A stretch of DNA of 64,000 nucleotides from Tenacibaculum sp. MAR_2010_89 (GCF_900105985.1 NZ_FNUB01000004.1:347501-411500), one strand, 5' to 3'; positions 9,430-19,246 are shown, numbered from the stretch's first letter. Notes: a model not told the origin generated them from the sequence alone. A program made the numbers and translations.

Positions 9430-9467
9430 GTAGCTTAATTAGAAAAAACTAAAGTACAGTTTTTCTA

Positions 9468-10388
9468 CTACTTTTTTACGGCTAATTTCTCTAATAATAA
9501 GATTAAACCAAAACCAACAATTGCTAAGATTAATGCATTGATTAATTGAGGTTCACCATTAAAATTTTGTGGCAAAATACTTTTCTCTAGAAGAGGCTTT
9601 ACCACCCCATGCCTATCAGTATATGTTGAAATTATACTTTTCCATGGCCATACCTTATTCAATGACCCCAACATAAGTCCAGTTAAAGCTATCAACATTT
9701 CGTTTTTATAATTAGCAAATAACCATTTTAATAGTTTAGAGAAAGTAGTTAATCCTACAATAACTCCAATTATTATTGCTGAAATAATTTTCAAATCTTT
9801 GTTCGTTAAAGCTGTCATTACTAATGGGTAAACACCTATTAATAATAATATATAAGAACCTGATATCCCTGGAAGTATCATGGCACATGAGGCTATTGCA
9901 CCAGAGAATATTAAAAATAAATAACTAGCTTCCTGGCCACTAGTAGAGGGAACTACAGTAATAAAATAACCAAATCCAATCATTAATAGGCCAATAATTA
10001 TACTTACAACATTCCACTTCTCTACTTGTTTAGCTATGTATAATATGCTTGCTAACACTAAGCCAAAAAAGAAAGACCATAACAAAATTGGCTTGTGTTC
10101 CAACAACCATTTAATTGCTTTTGCTAAAGAAACAATACTAGTAAGAATACCAATAAAAAGTGCAGCTAAAAAACTACCATTCAACTGATTCCAAGCTTTT
10201 TTTAGCCCTTCTTTTTTTAGTGTTTGAAATAAACTTAGATTTATATTACTTATAGAACTTAGTAACTCTTCATAAATACCCGAAATAAAAGCTATAGTTC
10301 CTCCAGAAACTCCAGGAACTACATCTGCTGCTCCCATTCCCATTCCTTTTAACCCAATGATTAAATAATCTTTTATTGTTCTACTCAT
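9468..10388 (-). CDS. DUF368 family polyprenyl-phosphate transporter, copy 2
   Basis: A 306-residue inner-membrane paralogue of the neighbouring DUF368 protein. It carries the same two half-signatures, ADVVPGVSGGTIAF and CAMILPGISGSYILLLIGVY, and a conserved LIALTGLMLGSLNKVWPWK block that both copies share. It lies 10 bases downstream of the tamB stop, so it is probably translated from the same message. Two divergent tandem copies suggest either two lipid-carrier substrates or a paired complex; the sequence does not decide between these. Confidence 0.9.
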   Translation of the reverse strand: MSRTIKDYLIIGLKGMGMGAADVVPGVSGGTIAFISGIYEELLSSISNINLSLFQTLKKEGLKKAWNQLNGSFLAALFIGILTSIVSLAKAIKWLLEHKPILLWSFFFGLVLASILYIAKQVEKWNVVSIIIGLLMIGFGYFITVVPSTSGQEASYLFLIFSGAIASCAMILPGISGSYILLLIGVYPLVMTALTNKDLKIISAIIIGVIVGLTTFSKLLKWLFANYKNEMLIALTGLMLGSLNKVWPWKSIISTYTDRHGVVKPLLEKSILPQNFNGEPQLINALILAIVGFGLILLLEKLAVKK

Positions 10389-10398
10389 GTATAGTTAG

Positions 10399-13300
10399 TT
10401 ATTTATCTTTCTTTTTAGTTGATTTAAAATGTATTAATTTTTTCTTCTTTTTAGCAATGGTATCTTTTTTCTCTTCTTTCTTTTTCTTCTTCTTTTTTAG
10501 GCCTAACTTTTCTCCTAACTCTGACAAGTTATTAAAATTAACTTGGTAAGATAATCCAACCCCTTGAGTATACCCTTCTTCGTCAGTAGAATATTGCACA
10601 TCATTTTGTCTATTAAAAACAGTTCCTCTAAAATTACCTTCTTCATTAAGTAATACTTCTACTTTTACTTCTCCAACAACACTTGTTTGAGTATTTGCTC
10701 CTACAGGAACACCTACTTTCCCATTTACAATTACCCTATTGCTCAACTGAGTACTTACTGATACATCAACTTGATCATCACTATTTAAATTATCAACATT
10801 ACTTCTATCTCCTTGGGTGTACCCAACCCCAACCTGAAATTTATTGTCTTTACTATTTAGCATATTAGACAAAATACTTGAAGCTATTTCTGATGCAGTT
10901 CCTGTTAAACCTGATGTTGCACTATTCCCTATAGCTTCATCATTATAAAATGTTCCAAAAGCTAATAAAAATGAAAAGTGTTGCATCTTCGTATTTAAAT
11001 CATTTTCATTTAAAATAAACTCTAACTCAGAACTCACTGTTGAATTAGCATTGGGTATTTTAATATCAAACTCTTGCTTTGAATTAAATAAACCTCCTGT
11101 AATTTTTGTGTATAAATCTATAGGTATCTTTCGAGTAGAATTTACATTATCTAATACTTGTGCCGGATTCGCTTTTGTTCTATACACAGCAGTTATATCA
11201 AGTTCAGCATCGTATGGATTACCACTCCAAGATATAGTACCTCCTTTTTGCACTACAAACGGCTTATTTATACCAGCATATTTAAAATTATACAATCCGT
11301 TATCAACTGTAAAATCACCAAACATATTAAACTTACCACGAGTATCAATATCTATAAATAAATTACCTTGTCCGCTACCCCTTAGCTCACTACCTGATAC
11401 CTTATCAATTACCACTTGTGCTATTGCATCTTTTGTTACATCAAGCCTTATTTTTAAATCTAATCCTTTAATATCATCTATTAACTTACTCTTTTCATCT
11501 TTAACAACTCCTCTTTTTTCAAAATGAATTAACTTATAATTATCTATCATTTTAATATCACTCAAAGGAATAACAAACTTAGTTCCTGGTTGCGTACTTC
11601 CGTTTACATCAATATCTAAGTTACTTGTAACTCCTCTTATTTCAGCCCTTCCCTTTAAAAATCCAGTTCCATAATATTGTACTTCCTCGCTTTCTTCTGT
11701 ATCTAAAATCAATAAATTATCAGTGTTAATATTTAGATTCATAAACCACAAATCAAAATTTTGATGTGCAATATACCCTGATAGAGCACCTTGTGTTTTA
11801 TGCTTAATATCTTCTAAAATTACATCATCTAATTTAAATTGTTGTCCCTCTAAATCAATTCTAGTATTTCCTTTAAGATCAAAATCCACGTTCAAATAAG
11901 GAAAAGCCAATCCTGCATTTTTTAAATCTAAATACCCATCAAAATCTGGATTTCTTAAAAAACCAGTAGCCGTAAAATTCCCTGTAACCTCTCCTCTTAA
12001 TTTTGAAAGCACCTCACCTCCTAACGGACTAAATGCAGCTATTTTATACTCTTCTAAAGCTATATTTAAATCTACAGTTGGTCGTTTTTTACTAAAATCT
12101 AATCCTCCCGTTGCTGAAATACTCTTTGCCTTATCGGTAGAAAGTAACATATTTACCTTGTACTTTTCATACGAATTATCCCCAGTAATATCTAACGTTA
12201 GATCTCCTTGTTCAAAATCATTAATCTTAAAATCTTTAATTAATAAATTTGCTTTAGGACTTAACTTATCTTCGTTCTGTTTAAAATCTACAAGTCCATT
12301 AACCTCTCCATTTAACTTTAAACTATCAATAGAAGGTAAAAAACTTTCTAACTTTACTTTTGTGAAATTCGCTTGTAAATCTTTATAATTAGATCCCTTT
12401 ATAGCTCCTTTCAATGCTATTTTTTGATCATTAGATTGAAAAACAAAAGGGCTGATTATAAAATCGTTCTCTTTTAAATTAAAAGTAACCTTATTTTCTT
12501 TATTACTCGTTGGATTTATTACCCAATCAAAACCTTTATAATTTAACATTGATTTTTGTACACCAACAACCCACTTTTGGTCTTTATCAATTGTATAATA
12601 AAAATCTAAATTGAAATCTTCTTCATAATTTTTCCCTCCTTTAAATTCTGATTTAAAAAATAGTGTATCATTTTGCGTTCTATTAATTAAATTCAATTTT
12701 TCAATATCATAATATTTAGAATCTATTTTACCTGCAATTAAGTGAGTATTATAAAGTGGATTTTTATTATTTAATCGTAATAAAACATTATCTATTAAAT
12801 TTCCATAGGCATTAATTTCTGGAGATGAAAAAGTAAGCTTTAACGAGTTTTCATTTGATTTTATTTTTCCTTTCAAGCGTGTATTTTTACCTATTGATAT
12901 TTCAGGTAAAAAGACATCAATTATTTGATTATAAATAGTAAAATCGAAATCTAAAAATTGATTTGGGGTAACTTTAAAAGGCTCATAATTTGTATACACG
13001 CTTCCCAATGCGTTTTGTGTAACTAAAGACAATTCATTAAATAAAAATTTACCTTTTAATTTACCTTTTACAATATCTTCTGAATTTACTTCTATTGTTT
13101 TAATACTGTCTTTTACAGCAGAACTTATATCAAACTTTTTAAAGGTATACGACTGTTTTTGATTTTTATAAACAAAGTTTTTAAATGTTGCTTTTCCTAC
13201 AATATCATCAAAAGTATTTCCTGAAACATTAAGTTTCACTTTTCCTTTTAATTCTGCTATGTTATCTCTAGTAAATAAATTTGTTTTTTTAAGATCAATT

Positions 13301-14808
13301 TTATCAATATCAGCCTCAAAATCAAACTTATTGATTGCTGAAGAGAAGTCAGCTAACCCTTCAAATTTCATTTTAAAGTTATCATCTTCAGAGCTTAAAA
13401 ACCCATCAAATTTCTTATTTTGAAATTGGCCGTTTACACTTAAGTTTTTATACTGGTATTTATTAAAATCAAGAGTGCTAATATTTCCTATAATGGTTGT
13501 ATTAATATTATCTACGTTGAAACCACTTCCATTCACATCTGCTTTTAATGATATTTTACCCAATAATGGGTCATTAGCAAAAACACCTAAATCAAAATCT
13601 ATGAATTCTACCTCACCTACATAAGCAGCTTCGTCAATGTTATCTATATTGGTAAGTTGTAAGTCAGAAATAGTTGATCCTATCTCAGAATCTACTGACA
13701 ACGTAGCTTCCATTTGCTCAGGGGTAACTTTAACTAATCCAGACATTGTAAAGTTTCCTAATCGTTGAAACTCGGTTGGTAATGTTTTTCCTAATAAATT
13801 AGGAAGTACACTTTTTAATTGAAAATAATTGGCTGTAACATTTTCTAGATCCCCATCAAAAATAAAACCTCTACCCGTATTTAAAGCATTTACAAAACCA
13901 AGATCTCCAATAATTCTCATTCCTCGTTTAGATCTTAACTTTACATTACTTGCACTAAAATTATTTAAAACTCCATCAATAGTACCTGTAAAATACATTA
14001 CATCACTACCTCTAAGCTCTTTATATAATTTATTTAAATCTTTAGCAGCAAGTGCACTTTTATCAAAAACAGCTTTAATCTGGACTTTATCAGAGAAATC
14101 AACTAAATCCTTTCTATTATATGTGAATTTTATGTTAGCTTTTAATACAGACTCATTATCAGTTTCTATAACCGTATCATCAAACAACATATGTGTTTTC
14201 GTATACTTAAAATTAGTAGTTAAGTTAGTTATGTTTACACCTCTATTATCAGTAAGGTACATTTTTTTGATATCCATAGAAACATCTGGACCAACTACAG
14301 AGAAGTCTTGTAAATTACCTCCTCCATTAAATGCTGCAAATTGTAGAGCATCTTTTTTATTATAATCAAACAACTTAAATGTTAAGTCTTTTAATTGAAT
14401 ATTATTACTTCTTAAAATAAATGGTGTTGATAAACTATCTTTAGGTTTTCCATCTTCAAAACTGTCAATAAAAATGGACATATTATCATTATTCTCATCT
14501 TTATACGTTTTCATGTAAAAATGAATTCCACTAAGAGAAGCTGCCCCTAAATCTATTTTATTATCTAAAACCTTTTTAGCGTTTTGTATAGATGTACTTA
14601 AGTTTTTAACAAAAATAAGAGTATCTTGATGATGATCTCTAATTTCAATTCCTTTTAATTGTACACTACCTAACCAAGATAAATCTATTTTTTTTACTAC
14701 TATATTGGTACCATAACTTTCATTTATACTTTTTGTAGCATAGCTTCCTAGTTTACTTTGCACCGCTGGTATCGACAAGAAAAACATAAGCAACAACAAA
14801 AAAAGCAC
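10399..14808 (-). CDS. tamB: Translocation and assembly module protein TamB
   Basis: A 1469-residue AsmA-like bridge protein. It has one N-terminal membrane segment, then more than 1000 residues of repetitive beta-rich sequence (the lipid-transfer groove), and a C-terminal DUF490/TamB domain around residues 1050-1430. That domain includes FNMFGDFTVDNGLYNFKY and the IPIDLYTKITGGLF strand region. The extreme C-terminus is an unusual run of Lys-rich sequence (KKKKKKEEKKD and KKKKKL). It connects inner and outer membranes in phospholipid transport or outer-membrane protein assembly. The start is uncertain: GTG at 14808 is the first standard start in frame, but the open frame continues to a stop at 14878-14880. 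A rare ATT at 14877 would give the usual basic tail before the membrane helix. Confidence 0.9.
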   Translation of the reverse strand: MLFLLLLMFFLSIPAVQSKLGSYATKSINESYGTNIVVKKIDLSWLGSVQLKGIEIRDHHQDTLIFVKNLSTSIQNAKKVLDNKIDLGAASLSGIHFYMKTYKDENNDNMSIFIDSFEDGKPKDSLSTPFILRSNNIQLKDLTFKLFDYNKKDALQFAAFNGGGNLQDFSVVGPDVSMDIKKMYLTDNRGVNITNLTTNFKYTKTHMLFDDTVIETDNESVLKANIKFTYNRKDLVDFSDKVQIKAVFDKSALAAKDLNKLYKELRGSDVMYFTGTIDGVLNNFSASNVKLRSKRGMRIIGDLGFVNALNTGRGFIFDGDLENVTANYFQLKSVLPNLLGKTLPTEFQRLGNFTMSGLVKVTPEQMEATLSVDSEIGSTISDLQLTNIDNIDEAAYVGEVEFIDFDLGVFANDPLLGKISLKADVNGSGFNVDNINTTIIGNISTLDFNKYQYKNLSVNGQFQNKKFDGFLSSEDDNFKMKFEGLADFSSAINKFDFEADIDKIDLKKTNLFTRDNIAELKGKVKLNVSGNTFDDIVGKATFKNFVYKNQKQSYTFKKFDISSAVKDSIKTIEVNSEDIVKGKLKGKFLFNELSLVTQNALGSVYTNYEPFKVTPNQFLDFDFTIYNQIIDVFLPEISIGKNTRLKGKIKSNENSLKLTFSSPEINAYGNLIDNVLLRLNNKNPLYNTHLIAGKIDSKYYDIEKLNLINRTQNDTLFFKSEFKGGKNYEEDFNLDFYYTIDKDQKWVVGVQKSMLNYKGFDWVINPTSNKENKVTFNLKENDFIISPFVFQSNDQKIALKGAIKGSNYKDLQANFTKVKLESFLPSIDSLKLNGEVNGLVDFKQNEDKLSPKANLLIKDFKINDFEQGDLTLDITGDNSYEKYKVNMLLSTDKAKSISATGGLDFSKKRPTVDLNIALEEYKIAAFSPLGGEVLSKLRGEVTGNFTATGFLRNPDFDGYLDLKNAGLAFPYLNVDFDLKGNTRIDLEGQQFKLDDVILEDIKHKTQGALSGYIAHQNFDLWFMNLNINTDNLLILDTEESEEVQYYGTGFLKGRAEIRGVTSNLDIDVNGSTQPGTKFVIPLSDIKMIDNYKLIHFEKRGVVKDEKSKLIDDIKGLDLKIRLDVTKDAIAQVVIDKVSGSELRGSGQGNLFIDIDTRGKFNMFGDFTVDNGLYNFKYAGINKPFVVQKGGTISWSGNPYDAELDITAVYRTKANPAQVLDNVNSTRKIPIDLYTKITGGLFNSKQEFDIKIPNANSTVSSELEFILNENDLNTKMQHFSFLLAFGTFYNDEAIGNSATSGLTGTASEIASSILSNMLNSKDNKFQVGVGYTQGDRSNVDNLNSDDQVDVSVSTQLSNRVIVNGKVGVPVGANTQTSVVGEVKVEVLLNEEGNFRGTVFNRQNDVQYSTDEEGYTQGVGLSYQVNFNNLSELGEKLGLKKKKKKKEEKKDTIAKKKKKLIHFKSTKKKDK

Positions 14809-14962
14809 AACGTACTTTACTGTTCTAAATATTATTTTTCTTATTTTTTTTATAATAAAATTTTTAGTGAAAACAATTTAACAAAAGTAACTAGCAAACC
14901 CCAAAAATCTTGCCTTATTGCAAAGAAAATTCGATTTTAACGAATTTCTAACGCATTATGAA

Positions 14963-14970
14963 TATTTTTG
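14963..14970 (+). promoter_or_regulatory. -7 element of the tsaD promoter
   Basis: TATTTTTG matches TAnnTTTG exactly, 20 bases before the TTG codon chosen as tsaD start. No clear -33 TTG is present. Transcription from here would begin after the ATG at 14918, which argues against that upstream start. Confidence 0.45.
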
Positions 14971-14989
14971 CTCTTTAATTCTTTTTAAT

Positions 14990-16018
14990 TTGAGCACTAA
15001 AAACATTTATATTTTAGGTATTGAAAGCTCTTGTGACGACACAAGTGCTGCTGTTATTTGTAATGGTAAAGTTTTAAGCAATGTAGTTGCCAACCAAGAA
15101 ATACATGCCAAATACGGCGGTGTTGTTCCTGAATTAGCTTCAAGAGCTCACCAACAAAACATTGTTCCAGTTGTACAGCAAGCTATAGAACAAGCTGGTA
15201 TTACTAAAGAAGACTTAAACTCAATTGCTTTTACAAGAGGTCCTGGATTAATGGGGTCTTTACTTGTAGGTACTTCTTTTGCAAAATCATTAGCTTTAGG
15301 TTTAAACATTCCTTTGATAGATGTTAATCATATGCAGGCACATATTTTAGCTCACTTTATAGAAGAAGAAGGTTGTAAAATACCGCCATTTCCTTTTGTT
15401 TGTTTAACCATTAGTGGAGGCCATACTCAAATTGTTAAAATCACTAATCATTTTGAAATGGAAATTCTTGGTGAAACTATAGATGATGCAGTTGGAGAAG
15501 CCTTTGATAAATCGGCAAAAATATTAGGACTCCCTTATCCAGGTGGTCCATTAATTGATAAATATGCTCAACTTGGAGACCCAAAAGCGTTTAAATTTAC
15601 AAAACCTAAAGTAGGTGAGTTAGATTTTAGTTTTAGTGGTTTAAAAACTGGGATTTTATATTTCATTCAACGAAATGTAAAAGAGAATCCTGATTTTATT
15701 AAAGAAAATTTACATGATATTTGTGCTTCAATCCAATATACAATTATTGAAATTTTAATGGAGAAGCTTAAAAATGCAGTAAAACATACTAATATTAAGC
15801 ATATAGCAATAGCTGGAGGAGTTTCCGCAAATTCTGAAATTAGAAAACGCCTACAGTTAGCAGAGAAGCATTGGGGCTGGACTACTTATATTCCTAATTT
15901 TGAATACACAACTGATAATGCTGCAATGATTGCTATTACTGGTTATTTAAAATATCTAAACAAAAACTACGCTGATGTTTTTGTTACAGCGAAAGCTAGA
16001 CTAAAAGTTACTGAATAA
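14990..16018 (+). CDS. tsaD: tRNA N6-adenosine threonylcarbamoyltransferase
   Basis: The enzyme transfers the threonylcarbamoyl group to A37 of ANN-decoding tRNAs (t6A), working with TsaB and TsaE in the cytoplasm. The ASKHA fold is evident: LGIESSCDDTSAAV at the start, metal-binding HMQAH (His114 and His118 from this start), TISGGHTQI, and the C-terminal IAGGVSANSEIR. I place the start at the TTG at 14990 (MSTKNIYILGIESS), giving 342 residues as usual. The ATG at 14918 adds 24 residues of no family similarity. The LTA-synthase-like gene begins three bases after the stop. Confidence 0.93.
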   Translation: MSTKNIYILGIESSCDDTSAAVICNGKVLSNVVANQEIHAKYGGVVPELASRAHQQNIVPVVQQAIEQAGITKEDLNSIAFTRGPGLMGSLLVGTSFAKSLALGLNIPLIDVNHMQAHILAHFIEEEGCKIPPFPFVCLTISGGHTQIVKITNHFEMEILGETIDDAVGEAFDKSAKILGLPYPGGPLIDKYAQLGDPKAFKFTKPKVGELDFSFSGLKTGILYFIQRNVKENPDFIKENLHDICASIQYTIIEILMEKLKNAVKHTNIKHIAIAGGVSANSEIRKRLQLAEKHWGWTTYIPNFEYTTDNAAMIAITGYLKYLNKNYADVFVTAKARLKVTE

Positions 16019-16021
16019 ACT

Positions 16022-17872
16022 ATGAAATCACTAAAAAACAGACTTTCACTTAGCTTTAATTATTTTGTATTATGGCTGCTCTATTTTTCTTTTTCTCGTT
16101 TTTTATTTTTAGCTTTTTATTACGATAAAACTTTTGATCTTGATTTTATTACCATCTTAAAAACATTTTTACATGGATTAAAATTGGATGCTTCATTTTC
16201 AGGTTATCTATCTTTAATTCCTTTTTTGATTTTTTTATTCTCAATTTGGATTCCTAAAAAAATAGTTGCTTTATTAATTAAAAGCTATACCTACCCTGTT
16301 ATATTTATAATTAACTTATTTATGTTAATTGATATAGTTTTGTATAAATCGTGGGGAGTTCGTATTGATTCTACTTTACTAACTTACATCAACACTCCAA
16401 AAATAATGCTTGCTTCTGTATCTGCAACGATGTTAATTGGCGTAATTATTATTTGGCTTGTCATTTCTGGTTTCACAACTTATCTTTTCAATAAAAAACT
16501 AACGACTCTTTTTAATAATTTAGAAAAAGGAAAAATATGGGAAACTCCTATTTTTTTAGTTTTATTTGCTGCTCTTATACTTCCAATTAGAGGCGGTGTT
16601 CAAACTATACCTATAAACCAAAGTAATGTTTATTTTTCTAAACACATGTTTGCTAATCACGCAGCAGTTAATTTTATATGGAATTTTTCTAACACATTAA
16701 CTCACAAAACAGAAGACACAAATCCATATCAAAATTTCAGTTCTAATAATGCTACAGAGATAATTGATAAAACAAGGAATCAACTATTAGCTAGTAATGA
16801 TACGATATTAAAAACATCGAAACCAAATGTTATTTTAATTATTTGGGAAAGTTTATCTGCTAAAGCTGTAGGTGCATTAGGAGGAGAACCTAATGTTACA
16901 GAAAACCTAAATCAATTAGCAAAAGAAGGGATTTTATTTACTAATTTTTATGGAAATGGAGATAGAACAGATAAAGGTTTAGTTGCTGTTTTAAGCGGTT
17001 ATTATCCTCAACCAACTTTAAGTATTATTAAAATGCCACACAAAACAAGAAAACTTCCAATGTTAACTAAGGAAATGAAAAACTTAGGTTACAATACAGC
17101 TTTTTACTATGGTGGTGATACTAATTTTGGTAATATGAATACCTATTTAAGAAATGGGGATATTGATTTCATGCTTGATGGTAGTGCTTTTGATAAAGAA
17201 AATTGGAATTCAAAATGGGGAGCACATGATCATATTTTCTTAGATCGCGTTATGAAAGATTTATCTAAACCTCAACTAGAAAAACCTTTTTTCAAAGTAG
17301 CTTTAACATTAACCAGTCATGAACCTTATGAATTTCCTGACACCTATAAATTTGGAAAAAATTCAGAAGAAAATCTTTATAAAAGTGCACAAGCATATAC
17401 TGACAAAGCAATTGGAAAATTTATTTCTGATGCCAAAAAACAACCTTGGTGGGACAATACATTAGTTGTGATTATGTCTGACCACGGACATCCACTACCT
17501 AAACATAAAGGATATTTTAACTCTCCTAAAAAATTCCAAATTCCAATGGTTTGGTTAGGAGGAGCTCTTGCTAAAAAAGGGTATACTGTTGATAATTTCG
17601 GTTCACAAATTGATTTCTCATACACGTTAACTCATTTATTAAAAGGGAATGCTAGCCAGTTTAAATTCAGCAAGCATCTTTTTAATAATTCTGAGGAACA
17701 ATACATTCATTATATTTTTAATAAAGGTTTTGGTACTGTAGGGAAAAATGGAAGTTTTGTGTATGATTATGTAAGTAATAAACCTGTATTACAAGAAGGA
17801 AATTATAAAACATTAGACTCTTTGGGTAAAGCCATAACTCAAGAAGCTTATCAAGATTTCCTAAACAAATAA
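16022..17872 (+). CDS. LTA synthase-like membrane sulfatase (phosphoglycerol/phosphoethanolamine transferase type)
   Basis: A 616-residue inner-membrane enzyme: about five hydrophobic helices in residues 1-190, then a periplasmic sulfatase-fold domain from about residue 270. The metal and nucleophile sites are visible as LIIWESLSA (Glu), GNGDRTDKGL with the presumed nucleophile Thr316, and MSDHGHPLPKH near the end. In Gram-positives the family polymerises lipoteichoic acid. In Gram-negative Bacteroidota it more likely adds a phospho-alcohol head group to an envelope glycan or lipid, which is inference. It is translated from the tsaD transcript. Confidence 0.88.
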   Translation: MKSLKNRLSLSFNYFVLWLLYFSFSRFLFLAFYYDKTFDLDFITILKTFLHGLKLDASFSGYLSLIPFLIFLFSIWIPKKIVALLIKSYTYPVIFIINLFMLIDIVLYKSWGVRIDSTLLTYINTPKIMLASVSATMLIGVIIIWLVISGFTTYLFNKKLTTLFNNLEKGKIWETPIFLVLFAALILPIRGGVQTIPINQSNVYFSKHMFANHAAVNFIWNFSNTLTHKTEDTNPYQNFSSNNATEIIDKTRNQLLASNDTILKTSKPNVILIIWESLSAKAVGALGGEPNVTENLNQLAKEGILFTNFYGNGDRTDKGLVAVLSGYYPQPTLSIIKMPHKTRKLPMLTKEMKNLGYNTAFYYGGDTNFGNMNTYLRNGDIDFMLDGSAFDKENWNSKWGAHDHIFLDRVMKDLSKPQLEKPFFKVALTLTSHEPYEFPDTYKFGKNSEENLYKSAQAYTDKAIGKFISDAKKQPWWDNTLVVIMSDHGHPLPKHKGYFNSPKKFQIPMVWLGGALAKKGYTVDNFGSQIDFSYTLTHLLKGNASQFKFSKHLFNNSEEQYIHYIFNKGFGTVGKNGSFVYDYVSNKPVLQEGNYKTLDSLGKAITQEAYQDFLNK

Positions 17873-17946
17873 GCTCCTATTGATTTTTAATTAATTTCAA
17901 TTATCTTAGCTATAGCTAGACTAATATAACTTAATCTAAAAACTTT

Positions 17947-18558
17947 ATGGAAAACGCAATTGAACCTTCTATATCAAAAACACATAATGATCGTGTATTG
18001 CTCCCTTTTCAGTTTGATGTAAGCAAAATGCTGAAAGAATTTGAAGATTTAAAACAGCAGCATTTAATTAAGTATGAATATTATGATACAATTCCTTTAA
18101 GAGCCCCAGCGCATATTGTAGACAAATCATTACCATTCCCCCCTCCAGCCGATGATTACGCTGATGGTTCTTGGACAGATTGGCTCGACACTACTGAGCT
18201 TAAAGAATCTCCTTATTTAACTAGTATTGTAAATACTTTTAAGGAACACACAAAAGTAACACTCGTTAGGTTACTTCGCTTAGCTCCTGGTGCTGTAGTT
18301 AAAGAACATAACGATCCAACATTAGCTCTTGAAATAGAAAAATCTGTAGTACGCCTTACCATACCTATTTTTGGTAATGATGATGTTACCTTTTATTTAA
18401 ATAATACTCCTGTAGCAATGCAACCGGGTGAATGTTGGTATTTAAAACTAAATGATCCTCATAAAATAACCAACTACGGAAAAACTGAACGTGTAAATTT
18501 AACTATTGATATGATTCCTAATAACTGGTTAAGGAACATCATAAAAAAAGCAAATTAA
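17947..18558 (+). CDS. Aspartyl/asparaginyl beta-hydroxylase-fold protein
   Basis: A 203-residue cupin-like 2-oxoglutarate/Fe(II) dioxygenase fold, recognisable from VTLVRLLRLAPGAVVKEHNDP, VVRLTIPIFGNDDVTFYLNN and PGECWYLKLNDPHKITNYG. His in KEHNDP and His in DPHKI are the likely iron ligands, and the Arg in VVRLTIP is the usual 2-oxoglutarate contact. The substrate is unknown. It follows the LTA-synthase-like gene by 74 bases on the same strand and ends at a strong terminator. Confidence 0.85.
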   Translation: MENAIEPSISKTHNDRVLLPFQFDVSKMLKEFEDLKQQHLIKYEYYDTIPLRAPAHIVDKSLPFPPPADDYADGSWTDWLDTTELKESPYLTSIVNTFKEHTKVTLVRLLRLAPGAVVKEHNDPTLALEIEKSVVRLTIPIFGNDDVTFYLNNTPVAMQPGECWYLKLNDPHKITNYGKTERVNLTIDMIPNNWLRNIIKKAN

Positions 18559-18565
18559 ACCAACA

Positions 18566-18599
18566 TAAAACCCCGAACTTTTAAGTTCAGGGTTTTATA
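18566..18599. terminator. Bidirectional terminator
   Basis: An A-rich left arm and T-rich right arm around the stem AAAACCCcGAACTT / AAGTTCaGGGTTTT (one mismatch) lie between convergent genes, so it can serve both strands. Confidence 0.75.
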
Positions 18600-18621
18600 T
18601 TTTTATGCTATAAATAAGATA

Positions 18622-19239
18622 TTAACTTCTCTTATATTTAATAGAACATCCAATTGCACGTGTATCCGTTTTGGTAGGTTTATTACCTTTTAATAAAGCA
18701 TCAACTGCATTCTCTACAAAACGTTCAGAAACATTACTTTCGCTACGAGAACTATCATCAATAGCTCCAATATACTCAACAATTAGTTTGCTTTTGTTTT
18801 TACTTAAAATATAAACATGAGGTGTTTTAGTTGCTCCATACATTGGATATACTTTTTGGCCTTCATCAAATAAATACGGAAACGTAAACCCTTTTTCTTT
18901 AGCTCTAACTTTCATAGATTCAAAATCATCTCCTGAAGAAACAGCTGGATCATTTGGATTTATTGCGATTACTGAATATCCTTTCTCTTTATATTTTTTA
19001 TCTAAAGCTATAAGACGGTCTTCATTTGCTACAGAATATGGACATTTGTTACACGTAAAAACAACAATAAAACCTTTAGCCTTTTTATAGTTCGCTAAAG
19101 AAACCATGGTGTCATCGATATTTTTCAATTTAAAATCAGAAGCTACATCTCCTACTTTATAACCTCCGTTATCATTAATTGTAAATGCAGAAACTACAGC
19201 AGCAACAGTTAACACTAGTATTGTTTTAAAAGTTTTCAT
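18622..19239 (-). CDS. Secreted thioredoxin-family protein (AhpC/TSA-like)
   Basis: A 205-residue protein with a Sec signal (residues 1-18, ending VVSAF) and a peroxiredoxin/thioredoxin fold. The redox motif is TCNKCPYS, Cys63-x-x-Cys66, and the family block ATKTPHVYIL contains the cis-Pro. This CxxCPY form is common in Bacteroidota periplasmic redoxins; the exact partner is unknown. Seven bases separate it from the upstream TlpA-like gene, which suggests a two-gene periplasmic redox operon. Confidence 0.85.
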   Translation of the reverse strand: MKTFKTILVLTVAAVVSAFTINDNGGYKVGDVASDFKLKNIDDTMVSLANYKKAKGFIVVFTCNKCPYSVANEDRLIALDKKYKEKGYSVIAINPNDPAVSSGDDFESMKVRAKEKGFTFPYLFDEGQKVYPMYGATKTPHVYILSKNKSKLIVEYIGAIDDSSRSESNVSERFVENAVDALLKGNKPTKTDTRAIGCSIKYKRS

Positions 19240-19246
19240 AATTATA

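Noticed and set aside
10683..11527. Plus-strand open frames opposite tamB (also 12158-12388 and 13829-14365)
   Set aside because: They lie entirely antisense to the continuous 1469-residue TamB frame, have no domain pattern and are rich in residues typical of reverse-frame translation.
14918..14989. Upstream ATG for tsaD
   Set aside because: The 24 extra residues do not fit the family and probably lie upstream of the transcription start.
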